Below are positions 33,924 through 43,171 of a stretch of DNA of 64,000 nt, in pieces (the stretch's first letter is position 1; every line of letters begins with the position of its first letter). The notes under the pieces were generated by a model that did no database searches, had not been told where the DNA came from, and worked only from the letters and a program-made list of their open reading frames with translations. This DNA is from JAUIET01 sp964352475 (GTDB taxonomy: Bacteria; Pseudomonadota; Gammaproteobacteria; Pseudomonadales; JAUIET01): assembly GCA_964352475.1 (NCBI GenBank), contig CAYGSL010000005.1, positions 94,682 through 158,681 on the forward strand, written 5' to 3'. The position numbers and the translations under genes are program-made.

Positions 33924-35993
33924 CTAACTCGCTGTCGCTGCAAAGCGATCGCTGTTCTGTACTGCAATTTTGCGCTTGTGCAATGCACTTGCTCGAACAA
34001 ACTGGCGCACCTCGCTGCGAAGCTTGCGTTGCAATTCCGGCGACGCTTGCTGGGCTGGCTGTGCGTTATATCGTATTGAATTGTACAAGTGCGCGATGCG
34101 TTTGGCTGAATCGGCAAGCTCCGGATGCTGCAGGGCAATACGAGAAGCCAGTGTATTAGCACCCTCACCTTGATTCCGCATTACGCCAAGCCGCTCAACC
34201 GCGCGCACGTGTTGCAGATAGCACTTATCTACCACATGCAACTTGTGCTTCACTTTTTGCCGCAAAAGGCTGAGTGCAACAAGCAATAACACGGCACCTC
34301 CACTGAGCAATACAAACAAAGCGATACGCCAGCCATTTACCTGACCAAGCCATTCTTCCAAAACTTGCATCTGCAGTTCCGTGTCATAGTTCAGCACCCA
34401 TTTGGTCCATGAATAATTAACACTGTCCCAACGCAGTCTCGCCCAACGCAACATAGGCAGCTCACGCAAATTAAAGAAAGGCAGGGCCGAATTCTCAACA
34501 ATTTCTTCAGCGAGCAGCTCATTAATACTTGATTCAACCCGTTCAGGCGCAACCGCGGCGGTCGGATCTACACGTTGCCATCCACGCCCTTCAAACCACA
34601 CCTCGGTCCATGCGTGCGCATCAAACTCATGCACCAGCAGATAGTTTTCAAACGGGTTCAACTCACCACCTTGATAACCAACTACTACGCGCGCCGGAAC
34701 TCCAGCCGCGCGCATAAGAAAAACAAAGCTTGACGCATAGTGTTCGCAAAAGCCGCTGCGAGTAGAAAACAGAAATTCGTCTACCGAGTGTCTACCCAAT
34801 TTAGGCGGCCGGATGGTATACACGAATTCCTCGCGGTTAAACATGCGTAGAACAGATTGCACATAAGCCTGTTCCGATCCCGCCTCACTTCGCAATTTGC
34901 GCGCTAACTCCGTGGCCCTTGGGTTAAAGCCTTCTGGTAGCTGTAATTCAATGCCGCGCCGATAATCATCAAGCTCAGGTTCGAGAACGTATTCCTGCCA
35001 GCTGTTTACCTGGTACTGAAAACGCTGATCCAGCGGGTAAATGGTTCGCAGTGTTGCATTGCCAGCCTGCAGAACGGACTTGGTATTCGATCTTGCTAAT
35101 GGCATTGCATACAGCCAAGGCTGGCGACTTGCTTCCATGGTCACCGTGTAACTACTGGCATCGCTGAGTTTAGTAGTGTCCATGGAGACGGAGCGCACGT
35201 ATTGTTTCCAGCTCATTTCTGCGGACTTATTGGAATCTGCCGACCAGCGTCGACCGTCAAAACTGGAAAACACCAGCCCCCGCCAGTACAACTGGTCGGC
35301 TGGGGGAATGTCGCCATCAAAGCTTACTCTGAACGCCAAGTCGGAAGACCCTGCCAGATTGGATATGTCGCCAGGCGACATACTGTCAGAGGGACCGGTT
35401 TTGGCGCGACTCTCGGCACCCGGAACAGACCACAAAGGATCAATACGCGGAAATACAATAAACATGATGACCGTGAGCGGTATGGCCTGCGCGATCAGTT
35501 TGGCCGACGCGCCAAACGCATGAGTCAGTGCTGGACGCTCCTCCGTTTCGTGCAAGGCAACCAGTGCACCGGTTACCAATGCCGCAGTCAGCAGAATATA
35601 CAAGGCATCGACTATGCCCTGCTCAAACAGGAAATGCGTGGCGGCAACGAAATAAGCGAGATAAATAACGACCAGCACATCCCGTCGTGATTTCATCTCT
35701 ATTAGTTTTAGAGCAAACGTGGTTATCAGCAACGCAATAATCGGCTCTAGCGAAAAAAGATTGCCGTATTCACGGACTATCCCAACAATACTGATAATCA
35801 CCAATAGAGTTTTTAAAACCCCACTCGGATAAAAGCCTCTGCCGGTGTAAAGCAGTAATCGCCACATCGCACAAACAATAGCGACTGCTGACACCCACAG
35901 TGGCAGCCTAAAGAGATGCGGGGCAAGAACCGCCAGCTGCGCTACCAGCAACGCCGCCAGACAATTTCTCGGTATTTGATACACCAGCGCCAT
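33924..35993 (-). CDS. tgpA: TgpA-like transglutaminase-domain membrane protein
   Basis: A 689-residue protein with several N-terminal membrane helices (about residues 8-180), a periplasmic transglutaminase domain with the catalytic Cys in RSGFCEHYASSF near residue 415, His in VHEFDAHAWTEVWF and Asp in RVDPTAAVAPER, then a C-terminal helix and cytoplasmic tail. Start at 35993 overlaps the DUF58 stop (TAATG). The moxR-DUF58-tgpA trio is conserved; in P. aeruginosa TgpA is essential. Its substrate is not known to me. Confidence 0.9.
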   Translation of the reverse strand: MALVYQIPRNCLAALLVAQLAVLAPHLFRLPLWVSAVAIVCAMWRLLLYTGRGFYPSGVLKTLLVIISIVGIVREYGNLFSLEPIIALLITTFALKLIEMKSRRDVLVVIYLAYFVAATHFLFEQGIVDALYILLTAALVTGALVALHETEERPALTHAFGASAKLIAQAIPLTVIMFIVFPRIDPLWSVPGAESRAKTGPSDSMSPGDISNLAGSSDLAFRVSFDGDIPPADQLYWRGLVFSSFDGRRWSADSNKSAEMSWKQYVRSVSMDTTKLSDASSYTVTMEASRQPWLYAMPLARSNTKSVLQAGNATLRTIYPLDQRFQYQVNSWQEYVLEPELDDYRRGIELQLPEGFNPRATELARKLRSEAGSEQAYVQSVLRMFNREEFVYTIRPPKLGRHSVDEFLFSTRSGFCEHYASSFVFLMRAAGVPARVVVGYQGGELNPFENYLLVHEFDAHAWTEVWFEGRGWQRVDPTAAVAPERVESSINELLAEEIVENSALPFFNLRELPMLRWARLRWDSVNYSWTKWVLNYDTELQMQVLEEWLGQVNGWRIALFVLLSGGAVLLLVALSLLRQKVKHKLHVVDKCYLQHVRAVERLGVMRNQGEGANTLASRIALQHPELADSAKRIAHLYNSIRYNAQPAQQASPELQRKLRSEVRQFVRASALHKRKIAVQNSDRFAATAS

Positions 35994-36952
35994 TACCGCT
36001 TCTGCCCATAGAGTGCCAGAGCTTGCAGCGTCTGCAACTTGTGCAGCGTGCCCATGGCCGGTGGGAATGACAGGCCAGGCAGTCGCATGCCGTACTCCAT
36101 CGCCTGCTGTTCGGCATAAAGTATCAAGTAGCACATTCGTGACAAGCGCGTTTCCGTATCGTCGCCGTCGAATTGTTCCCAATCAATCCATATCTGATGA
36201 TCAGCTTGCGACTGATAGTGCTTGGTCATCATCGGTAGGCCTTTGGCCACGTTCCGCCAGGCTACTTGTTTCAACGAATCGCCAGGCACATAATCTTTGA
36301 AACCGGCAAAGTCGTCGCTACCATGTTGCTGGGTGTAACTGCCCTCGTCATTGATCTCAGCGACCGACTGCAATTCAGCACGAGTAATCTCGGGTCTCGG
36401 ATAAACGAGACACTTTGCGTCAAAATCCAACCAGGTCCATGCACGTATCAAACCTAGCGGGTAATAGGTTTCAACCAGCAGACGGCCTAACTTAAGTACC
36501 CCTCGACGGGGTGCTGGTACGAAGATGGATATTCGCTTCTGTGTGCCTTTGACCAAGTCTGCGGTCACCGGGTCTGCGTCTTCCCATGCGAAACGAATAC
36601 CTTCGTAGCGCCTATGCCCGCTGCGGGATAAAACCAATTCAAAATCTGCGAAGTCGCCAGCAAAAGTGGGTCTGGCGGCCGTGCTGCGGATAGTGAGACC
36701 GGAAAGATTGCTGTAGGTATGCAGAATCGTGATCAGAAATACGCCCAGCAACAGAAACGCAAAGCTGAACAACATATTATTTTCATAATTGATGCCGCCC
36801 AATAACAGGCCAAGCACCAACAACAAGAAAACCACACCCGCTCTGGACGGAAAGATAAAGATGCGACGCTGGTTTAGCGTGATCTCGCCGGAACGTGGAA
36901 TCCGACGATCCAGCCACGCGGCGAATCGTCGTTGGATGGCGTGTTGCAGCAT
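35993..36952 (-). CDS. DUF58 domain protein
   Basis: A 319-residue protein with two N-terminal membrane helices (SRAGVVFLLLVLGLLLGG and MLFSFAFLLLGVFLITIL) and a soluble DUF58 domain with GDSLKQVAWRNVAKG, matching the GDxxRxIxWxxxA signature. The C-terminus resembles a von Willebrand A-type fold. Works with the MoxR ATPase and TgpA by context; a chaperone-like cofactor role is usual speculation for the family. Confidence 0.88.
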   Translation of the reverse strand: MLQHAIQRRFAAWLDRRIPRSGEITLNQRRIFIFPSRAGVVFLLLVLGLLLGGINYENNMLFSFAFLLLGVFLITILHTYSNLSGLTIRSTAARPTFAGDFADFELVLSRSGHRRYEGIRFAWEDADPVTADLVKGTQKRISIFVPAPRRGVLKLGRLLVETYYPLGLIRAWTWLDFDAKCLVYPRPEITRAELQSVAEINDEGSYTQQHGSDDFAGFKDYVPGDSLKQVAWRNVAKGLPMMTKHYQSQADHQIWIDWEQFDGDDTETRLSRMCYLILYAEQQAMEYGMRLPGLSFPPAMGTLHKLQTLQALALYGQKR

Positions 36953-36963
36953 GATGAGTTACG

Positions 36964-37887
36964 TCAGGCAATCACCGCAACTTGATTCAACAGCTGATGA
37001 ACAAGTGCTGCACTGTCGCCCTGGAAATGCGCGGCGGCTCTGAATCTATGCCCGCATACAGCTGGAAGTACGGCTTGCACATCTTCTGGTACTACGTGAC
37101 TTCGACCTTCCATCAGCGCCCAGGTTTTGGCTGCACGCAGCAGCGCAAGCGCTCCGCGCGGAGACAAGCCATAGGCAAATTCTTCTGCGTTGCGCGAGTA
37201 TTCAACCAGACGTTGTACGTAGTCCAGCAAAGCATCTGAGGTTTTAATCTTCGCGGCCGCTTGTGAGATTTCTTCCAGATCTGAGGCATTGAGTCGTTGC
37301 TCCAGCACCGCTAGCTGAGCTTTGCTATCAACCCCCGTATACAATTTTCTTTCTGCACTAGGGTCAGGATATCCCAGCTCTATACGCATTAGAAAACGAT
37401 CTAACTGCGACTCGGGCAAGGGATATGTACCCGATTGGGTAACCGGATTTTGTGTCGCGATCACAAAGAAAGGCGGTTTTAATACTCTGGTTTCGCCCTC
37501 CACAGTCACCTGTCCTTCCGCCATGGCCTCGAGCAAAGCACTTTGCGTTTTTGGTGTAGTACGATTTATTTCGTCAGCCAGCAGCACTTCGGTAAACACC
37601 GGCCCCGGGTGAAATTTGAACTGCGAGGTGTTTTTATCGTAGATCGAAAAACCCAGTATATCGGCAGGCAGCAAATCGCTAGTGAACTGAACACGGTTAT
37701 GCTCCAGCCTGAGCACCTTGGCTAGCGCCTGCGACAGGGTAGTTTTGCCCATGCCGGGCAGGTCTTCGATCAATAAATGACCTTTGCAAAACAGACAGCA
37801 CAGAGCGAGTCGAATCTGGCGTTCCTTGCCCAGTAAAACCTTACCTACTTCATCAACAACCCGGTTTATGTCCGATTCGGTACTCAT
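36964..37887 (-). CDS. MoxR-family AAA+ ATPase
   Basis: A 307-residue AAA+ ATPase: Walker A LLIEDLPGMGKTTLSQALA near residue 36, Walker B EVLLADEINRTTPKTQ near 105, sensor-1 VIATQNPVTQSGTYPLPESQ, and the arginine-finger region LSPRGALALLRAAK. MoxR proteins act as chaperones for maturation of complexes that contain DUF58 or VWA partners. It heads the leftward unit, 11 bp before DUF58. Confidence 0.93.
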   Translation of the reverse strand: MSTESDINRVVDEVGKVLLGKERQIRLALCCLFCKGHLLIEDLPGMGKTTLSQALAKVLRLEHNRVQFTSDLLPADILGFSIYDKNTSQFKFHPGPVFTEVLLADEINRTTPKTQSALLEAMAEGQVTVEGETRVLKPPFFVIATQNPVTQSGTYPLPESQLDRFLMRIELGYPDPSAERKLYTGVDSKAQLAVLEQRLNASDLEEISQAAAKIKTSDALLDYVQRLVEYSRNAEEFAYGLSPRGALALLRAAKTWALMEGRSHVVPEDVQAVLPAVCGHRFRAAAHFQGDSAALVHQLLNQVAVIA

Positions 37888-37975
37888 TCAGCAGCCAGCC
37901 TATTCTCATCTTGTGATTCAGTAAAGTGTAGCAGCTGGCAACTGATGTTAAGCGATGGTGATCAGCTACCTTTGT

Positions 37976-39187
37976 TTAAAGTATCCCATCGAAAGCGCTC
38001 TGCAGATCAGCTTTTATGTCGGCCGTGGTCTCAAGCCCCACCGATAGTCGGATCAAACCTTCACCTATGCCAGCTGCCGCCTTTTCCTCATCACTTAGCC
38101 GACTATGGGTAGTCGTTGCCGGATGGACCACCGTCGATTTAACGTCGCCCAGATTGGCGGTATGTGAAATCAGCGTCAATTGATCGATAAACGCCCAGGC
38201 CAGCTCGCGCGCTTGCTTTTTGCCCACACGCAGGTCGAAAGATACAACGCCGCCAAAACCCGACTGCTGTCGTTTAGCCAATTCATGCCCGGGATGATCG
38301 ACAAGGCCGGAGTAATACGCTTTTGCCACGCCTTCGTGCCCTGCAAGCCACTCTGCCAGTTGTTGACTGGCCTGGCAGTGCGCATTCATGCGTAAATGCA
38401 GTGTTTCAAGCCCTTTTAGAAAAACCCACGCATTGAAAGGCGCCATCGTAGGCCCGGCTGCTCTAACGAAGCCAAGCACTTCCGCCATATCGTCATTGTT
38501 GCCAAGCACTACGCCACCGAGACAGCGACCCTGGCCATCCAGATATTTGGTCGCCGCATAAGTGACAATATCAGCGCCCAGTTCCAATGGCCGCTGTAAC
38601 ACCGGAGTACAAAAACTGTTATCAACCACCAACTTCGCACCCTGCGCTCTTGCCAATCCCGCAAGAAACGGCAGGTCGCCAATATCGTTCAATGGGTTTG
38701 AGGGGGTTTCCATTAACAGCAGTCGCGTATTGCTGCGCATTTCCGCTTGCCATTTGGCCTTGTCAGTCAACGGAACGTAAGTGACCTCCACGCCCATTTT
38801 CACGAAATACTTATTCAACAGAACAATGGTTGAACCAAACACCGCATTTGAGCACAGTACGTGATCACCCGCGCGCAACAAGGCCATGCAGGTGGCTAGA
38901 ATGGCCGCCATTCCAGATGATGTGGCAACGGCAGATTCGGCGCCTTCCAGTGCCGCTATGCGTTGCTCAAACGTTCGAACCGTTGGGTTGGTATACCTTG
39001 AGTACACATTCCCCTGGCTGTCACCACTGAATCTCGCCGCCGCTTCAGCCGCAGAGGAAAATACATAGCTTGAGGTATTGAACAGCGCTTCGCTGTGCTC
39101 ACCTTCAGCGGTACGTTCATGCCCCGCCCGAATGGCAAGCGTTTCCTGGCCTGGCCATTGACCAGGTTCATCTGCATCGGCGCTCAC
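37976..39187 (-). CDS. metZ: O-succinylhomoserine sulfhydrylase
   Basis: MetZ makes homocysteine from O-succinylhomoserine and sulfide. It is a PLP Cys/Met-metabolism enzyme of 403 residues with the PLP lysine in YAATKYLDGQGRCLGG near residue 210, SGMAAILATCMALLRAGDH and SNPLNDIGD. The GTG start overlaps the purF stop (TAGTG). Position behind purF is typical of MetZ in pseudomonads, which distinguishes it from MetB. Confidence 0.92.
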   Translation of the reverse strand: MSADADEPGQWPGQETLAIRAGHERTAEGEHSEALFNTSSYVFSSAAEAAARFSGDSQGNVYSRYTNPTVRTFEQRIAALEGAESAVATSSGMAAILATCMALLRAGDHVLCSNAVFGSTIVLLNKYFVKMGVEVTYVPLTDKAKWQAEMRSNTRLLLMETPSNPLNDIGDLPFLAGLARAQGAKLVVDNSFCTPVLQRPLELGADIVTYAATKYLDGQGRCLGGVVLGNNDDMAEVLGFVRAAGPTMAPFNAWVFLKGLETLHLRMNAHCQASQQLAEWLAGHEGVAKAYYSGLVDHPGHELAKRQQSGFGGVVSFDLRVGKKQARELAWAFIDQLTLISHTANLGDVKSTVVHPATTTHSRLSDEEKAAAGIGEGLIRLSVGLETTADIKADLQSAFDGIL

Positions 39188-40713
39188 TAGTAAACCTCAT
39201 TGTGAAGACCAATCACATGGTTTTCACCAGCGCCAATTTGCTCGCGCTTTTTTTCTTTCACTGCATCGGCGCGTTCAGACTCTAGTCTTAACAGGTACGC
39301 TTCATCCACGTCACCGGTCAAATATTCTCCAGTAAACACAGAGCAGTCAAATTCTGAAATTTCGGGGTTGCCTTCTTTAGAGCATTCAATCAAATCTGCC
39401 AAATCCTGATAAATCAACCAGTCGGCGCCTATTTGCTCGCACACTTCATCTGTAGTACGACCATGGGCAATGAGTTCATGAACCGAAGGCATATCGATGC
39501 CATAGACGTTTGGATGCACAACTGCAGGGGCTGCCGACGCAAAATACACCTTGTTCGCACCGGCATCTCTGGCCATTTGAATAATCTGTTTGCAGGTCGT
39601 TCCACGCACAATTGAATCGTCAACCAACAACACATTCTTGCCACGAAATTCCAGCTCGATGGTATTTAGTTTTTGCCGTACCGATTTTCGTCGCTCTTGC
39701 TGACCAGGCATGATGAACGTACGACCAATGTAACGGTTCTTCATCAAGCCTTCACGAAACTTGACGCCAAGATCATAGGCCAGCACCTGGGCCGCCACCC
39801 GGCTGGTGTCCGGAATGGGAATCACAACATCAATATCATGGTCTGGCCGCAAGGCGAGTATTTTGGCTGCCAGTTTTTCACCTTGGCGTAAACGTGCTTT
39901 ATAAACGGAAATACCATCAATGATCGAATCTGGTCGGGCCAGATAAACGTGCTCAAAAATACAGGGCGTCAATGACGTTTTATCGGCGCATTGCTGCTTG
40001 CTCAATTCGCCATCGGCACTGACATACACTGCCTCACCGGGTGCAACGTCGTCTATGAGATCAAACCCCAATACATTCAGCGCAACGCTTTCTGACGCAA
40101 ACAGGTATTCAGTGCCGTTCTCAGTCTCGCGCTTCCCATAGACCAATGGCCGTATCCCGTTGGGATCGCGAAATCCAACTATTCCATGGTCACCCACCAT
40201 CGCAACGACCGCATAAGCGCCCCTACACCTATCATGAACACCCCGCACCGCCCGAAAGATATCTTCAGCCGTTGGTTGTACTCGGTATTCAGACTGCAAT
40301 TCCTTGGCAAACACATTGAGCAACACCTCGGAATCAGAATCGGTGTTCAGGTGACGTAAATCTGCTTTTACCAGTTGCTCCCGTAAAATACTGGCGTTAG
40401 TGAGATTACCGTTATGAGCAAGACTAATACCGTAAGGGGAATTGACATAAAATGGCTGCGCAAGCTCTGAGCTTGAACTGCCTGCTGTGGGATACCGGCA
40501 ATGCCCTATACCCATATGGCCGCGAAGATTGTGCATGTGGCGCGCGCGAAACACATCGCGAACAAGACCGTTGGCTTTGCGTTGATGAAGCCGACCATCT
40601 TCGCTGGTTACGATGCCTGCTGCGTCCTGCCCACGATGTTGCAAAATGGTCAGCGCGTCGTACAGCGCCTGATTGACTTCACCGGTGCCAACGAGCCCCA
40701 CTATTCCACACAT
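39187..40713 (-). CDS. purF: Amidophosphoribosyltransferase
   Basis: First committed step of purine synthesis: PRPP plus glutamine gives phosphoribosylamine. At 508 residues it begins MCGIVGLVGTG with the nucleophilic Cys after the initiator Met. The glutaminase domain has HRGQDAAGI and GHCRYPTAG, and the PRTase motif is NVLLVDDSIVRGTTCKQII near residue 365. No Fe-S cluster cysteines of the Bacillus type are seen. Part of the cvpA-purF-metZ run. Confidence 0.97.
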   Translation of the reverse strand: MCGIVGLVGTGEVNQALYDALTILQHRGQDAAGIVTSEDGRLHQRKANGLVRDVFRARHMHNLRGHMGIGHCRYPTAGSSSSELAQPFYVNSPYGISLAHNGNLTNASILREQLVKADLRHLNTDSDSEVLLNVFAKELQSEYRVQPTAEDIFRAVRGVHDRCRGAYAVVAMVGDHGIVGFRDPNGIRPLVYGKRETENGTEYLFASESVALNVLGFDLIDDVAPGEAVYVSADGELSKQQCADKTSLTPCIFEHVYLARPDSIIDGISVYKARLRQGEKLAAKILALRPDHDIDVVIPIPDTSRVAAQVLAYDLGVKFREGLMKNRYIGRTFIMPGQQERRKSVRQKLNTIELEFRGKNVLLVDDSIVRGTTCKQIIQMARDAGANKVYFASAAPAVVHPNVYGIDMPSVHELIAHGRTTDEVCEQIGADWLIYQDLADLIECSKEGNPEISEFDCSVFTGEYLTGDVDEAYLLRLESERADAVKEKKREQIGAGENHVIGLHNEVY

Positions 40714-40756
40714 ATCAAACCACTAGCTTTGTCAGGCGCCAACAAAGACGCAACGT

Positions 40757-41248
40757 TTACTCCCCGCTGACCAGGCCAATGACATAGCTTGCCAGCTCTC
40801 TGCCAAATTCTTCCAAACTCAGCACAGGAGGAATCAATACCGAATTCTGCCACCACTCATCTTCCTGAACAGGAATCATTGACGGTACAAACACCAGAAT
40901 CACCAACACTATGATAACACCACGTGCTAAGCCAAAGCTTGCACCAAGTACTCGATCAAAGCCTTTTAAGCCCACGGCGGAAACTAATTGACCCAACAGC
41001 CGCGATACCATCGAACCCAGGACCATAGTCAGCACAAACAAGCCGCCAAAAGCCAGCATTTGTCTAAGCGACGGGGTTGCAATCGTATCAACCATTCTCG
41101 CGGCAACAGCATCACTGAAAAAGAACGCCACTGCCAGAGCGAGAAACCAAACGACCAGCGACATCGCTTCTCGTATAAAACCACGCGTTACACCTAATAG
41201 GCTGGAAAGGCCGACAATTCCGACTATCGCCCAATCAGCCCAGTTCAT
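40757..41248 (-). CDS. cvpA: Colicin V production protein CvpA
   Basis: A 163-residue inner-membrane protein with four hydrophobic helices and the conserved start NWADWAIVGIVGLSSLLGVTR followed by GFIREAMSLVVW. Required for colicin V production in E. coli; its wider role is uncertain. The ATG at 41248 overlaps the dedD stop by 4 bp, and purF follows after 43 bp, the conserved order. Confidence 0.93.
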   Translation of the reverse strand: MNWADWAIVGIVGLSSLLGVTRGFIREAMSLVVWFLALAVAFFFSDAVAARMVDTIATPSLRQMLAFGGLFVLTMVLGSMVSRLLGQLVSAVGLKGFDRVLGASFGLARGVIIVLVILVFVPSMIPVQEDEWWQNSVLIPPVLSLEEFGRELASYVIGLVSGE

Positions 41249-41802
41249 GACTCGCCAGGTTCAAAGGGAACGACCATAGATTTAACGGAATACGCCTTGT
41301 CTATCTCTAGCTTGATGCTGTCAGCCTTGCGTTTATCGAACTTGGGACCCACGTAAACACGGGTCATCTCAGTAGTCCCGGCATTGCTGCCCTTGCTGAA
41401 AGCTCGGTATCCGTCGTCAATGAGTTTGGCAACCAGTTTTTTGGCGTTGCTACTGTCTCCGAGTGAGGCAACACGAACAACCCAGGCGGGCCGAAGTTCT
41501 GGTGTTTTCCTATCTTCACTTGCCTCCGACGACTCATCTGTGGTCTCTTCGCTTAACTCTAAACCAGTTTCATCGGTAGATACCTGGCTTTCCGCGACTT
41601 GTTTGGGCCAGCCAATTTTGTCTTCTGCTGGCCTCTTATGTTCTGCGGGCTGCCATTCTTGCACTACCGGCGGCGACGGTATCTGCGACTCTTTGCTTAG
41701 GCGAATATCCTCGGCATCGTCAAACAGGAATGGCCAGGCCAATGCCAACAAGGCAATGAGTACCAGAGCGCCCACCAGACGAACTTTGACTGCTTCATCC
41801 AT
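41245..41802 (-). CDS. dedD: SPOR-domain protein (DedD-like)
   Basis: A 185-residue protein: cytoplasmic N-terminus, one membrane helix (LVGALVLIALLALAWPFLF), an acidic Ser/Glu linker and a C-terminal SPOR domain (WVVRVASLGDSSNAKKLVAK then YVGPKFDKRKADSIKLEID) that binds denuded glycan at the division site. DedD is a late cell-division protein in E. coli. Start overlaps the folC end by 8 bp. Confidence 0.9.
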   Translation of the reverse strand: MDEAVKVRLVGALVLIALLALAWPFLFDDAEDIRLSKESQIPSPPVVQEWQPAEHKRPAEDKIGWPKQVAESQVSTDETGLELSEETTDESSEASEDRKTPELRPAWVVRVASLGDSSNAKKLVAKLIDDGYRAFSKGSNAGTTEMTRVYVGPKFDKRKADSIKLEIDKAYSVKSMVVPFEPGES

Positions 41803-43171
41803 TCTCTATGTCTGCTATGTCTGTTATGTGTTCCATGGCAGCTGCCACTGTGAAAAAAGAACCGAAGACAACAATTTGAGTTGTCCAGCCCTCGCTGGCC
41901 AATTGTTGCGCTTTTGCAAGCGCCAAGTCTACGCCGTTGCCAACGTTATCCACGCACTGGGCGTTTGCTTGCCCGATTTTCTGCAAATACGCGGCAATCT
42001 CTTGCGGCGCTTGCGCCCGATGGTTACCGGGTAATTTTGCCAGAAACCAATGGTCAATAACATCGTGAATAATATCGACCATCTGGGCCCATTCCTTATC
42101 AGCCATCACCGCAAACACCGCCACAGTGCGCTTTGCATGAGAGAAACGGGCACCTGGTTGGAAGGATGTTCGCAGGTGCTGCACGGCGGAAGGATTATGA
42201 GCCACGTCGAGCAACAAAGAATCCCCCGCCAGATCTATCGTTTGCTGCCTCCCAGCAAGTGACACCCGGGACAAACTACTGCTAAGTCTTGCTGAATCCG
42301 GTGTCAGTCCGAGCAGCTCTGCAACCTGCACTGCGGCGGCCAGACTCGCAGGATGCAAACCGATGTCAGGCAACATATGACTAACACCCGCAGCGGTGGT
42401 TAGATCAAACCCTTGGCTAGCCTTGCAAGGCGACACCGAAAAGTGTTCACCAATGAAATAACTGCTGGCAGCTTTTTCAGCGGCGATATTGACAACGCTC
42501 CCTGGCGGATCAACATCAGCGCAAACAAACACACTATTCGCTCTTAGAATTCCGGCTTTTTCTGCCCCGATAAGCTCGCGTGTGTCGCCCAGCCAATCCT
42601 GATGATCGAGGTCAATACGGGTAATGAGCGCAACATCTGCAGGAATAATGTTGACTGCATCAAGACGGCCACCAAGCCCAACCTCCAAAATCGCAACATC
42701 AAGCCCTGCTTGGGAAAACAACTCTAGTGCAACGAGCGTAGAAAACTCGAAATAAGTAAGCGCTATATCTGCTCTGGCGCGCTCTACTTCATGCAGGGCC
42801 AAGCAGATTTCCACGTCATCGGCCTCCTGACCATTGATTCGGAATCGTTCGTTGTAGTGCTGAAAATGCGGTGAGGTATAAACACCGACGCGATTGCCTG
42901 AGTCCACCAACAGTTGCTCCAAAGCCGCAACACTGGAGCCCTTTCCATTTGTACCCGCTACAACCACAATTTTATCGGCTATACGTTTCTGTTCGGCAGC
43001 CGCATTTGCTAACACCTCTTGCTCAGCACCCGAGTCTATAGGTGCGAGTTGCATTCGATTCGCGACGATTCCAACGCGCTCCAAACCAAGCTCTATATTC
43101 TGCGGGTGTGTTTGGTCCAGCCAGACTAACCAGTCTGAAATCGAATACTCGGGGCCTGGCTTATTGGTCAG
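41795..43171 (-). CDS. folC: Folylpolyglutamate synthase / dihydrofolate synthase (CTG start proposed)
   Basis: FolC adds glutamate to dihydropteroate and to folates. The P-loop is VVAGTNGKGSSVAALE. Reading from the first standard start (TTG at 43084) would delete the N-terminal helix. The frame upstream encodes ISDWLVWLDQTHPQNIELG, clearly homologous to the FolC N-terminus (SWLSYLENLHSKTIDLGLERV in E. coli), back to a stop at about 43180. The only plausible initiator is CTG at 43171-43169, which overlaps the accD TGA (CTGA), mimicking the ATGA overlaps of the same operon. That gives 458 residues. GAGAG lies upstream. Confidence 0.85.
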   Translation of the reverse strand: MTNKPGPEYSISDWLVWLDQTHPQNIELGLERVGIVANRMQLAPIDSGAEQEVLANAAAEQKRIADKIVVVAGTNGKGSSVAALEQLLVDSGNRVGVYTSPHFQHYNERFRINGQEADDVEICLALHEVERARADIALTYFEFSTLVALELFSQAGLDVAILEVGLGGRLDAVNIIPADVALITRIDLDHQDWLGDTRELIGAEKAGILRANSVFVCADVDPPGSVVNIAAEKAASSYFIGEHFSVSPCKASQGFDLTTAAGVSHMLPDIGLHPASLAAAVQVAELLGLTPDSARLSSSLSRVSLAGRQQTIDLAGDSLLLDVAHNPSAVQHLRTSFQPGARFSHAKRTVAVFAVMADKEWAQMVDIIHDVIDHWFLAKLPGNHRAQAPQEIAAYLQKIGQANAQCVDNVGNGVDLALAKAQQLASEGWTTQIVVFGSFFTVAAAMEHITDIADIENG

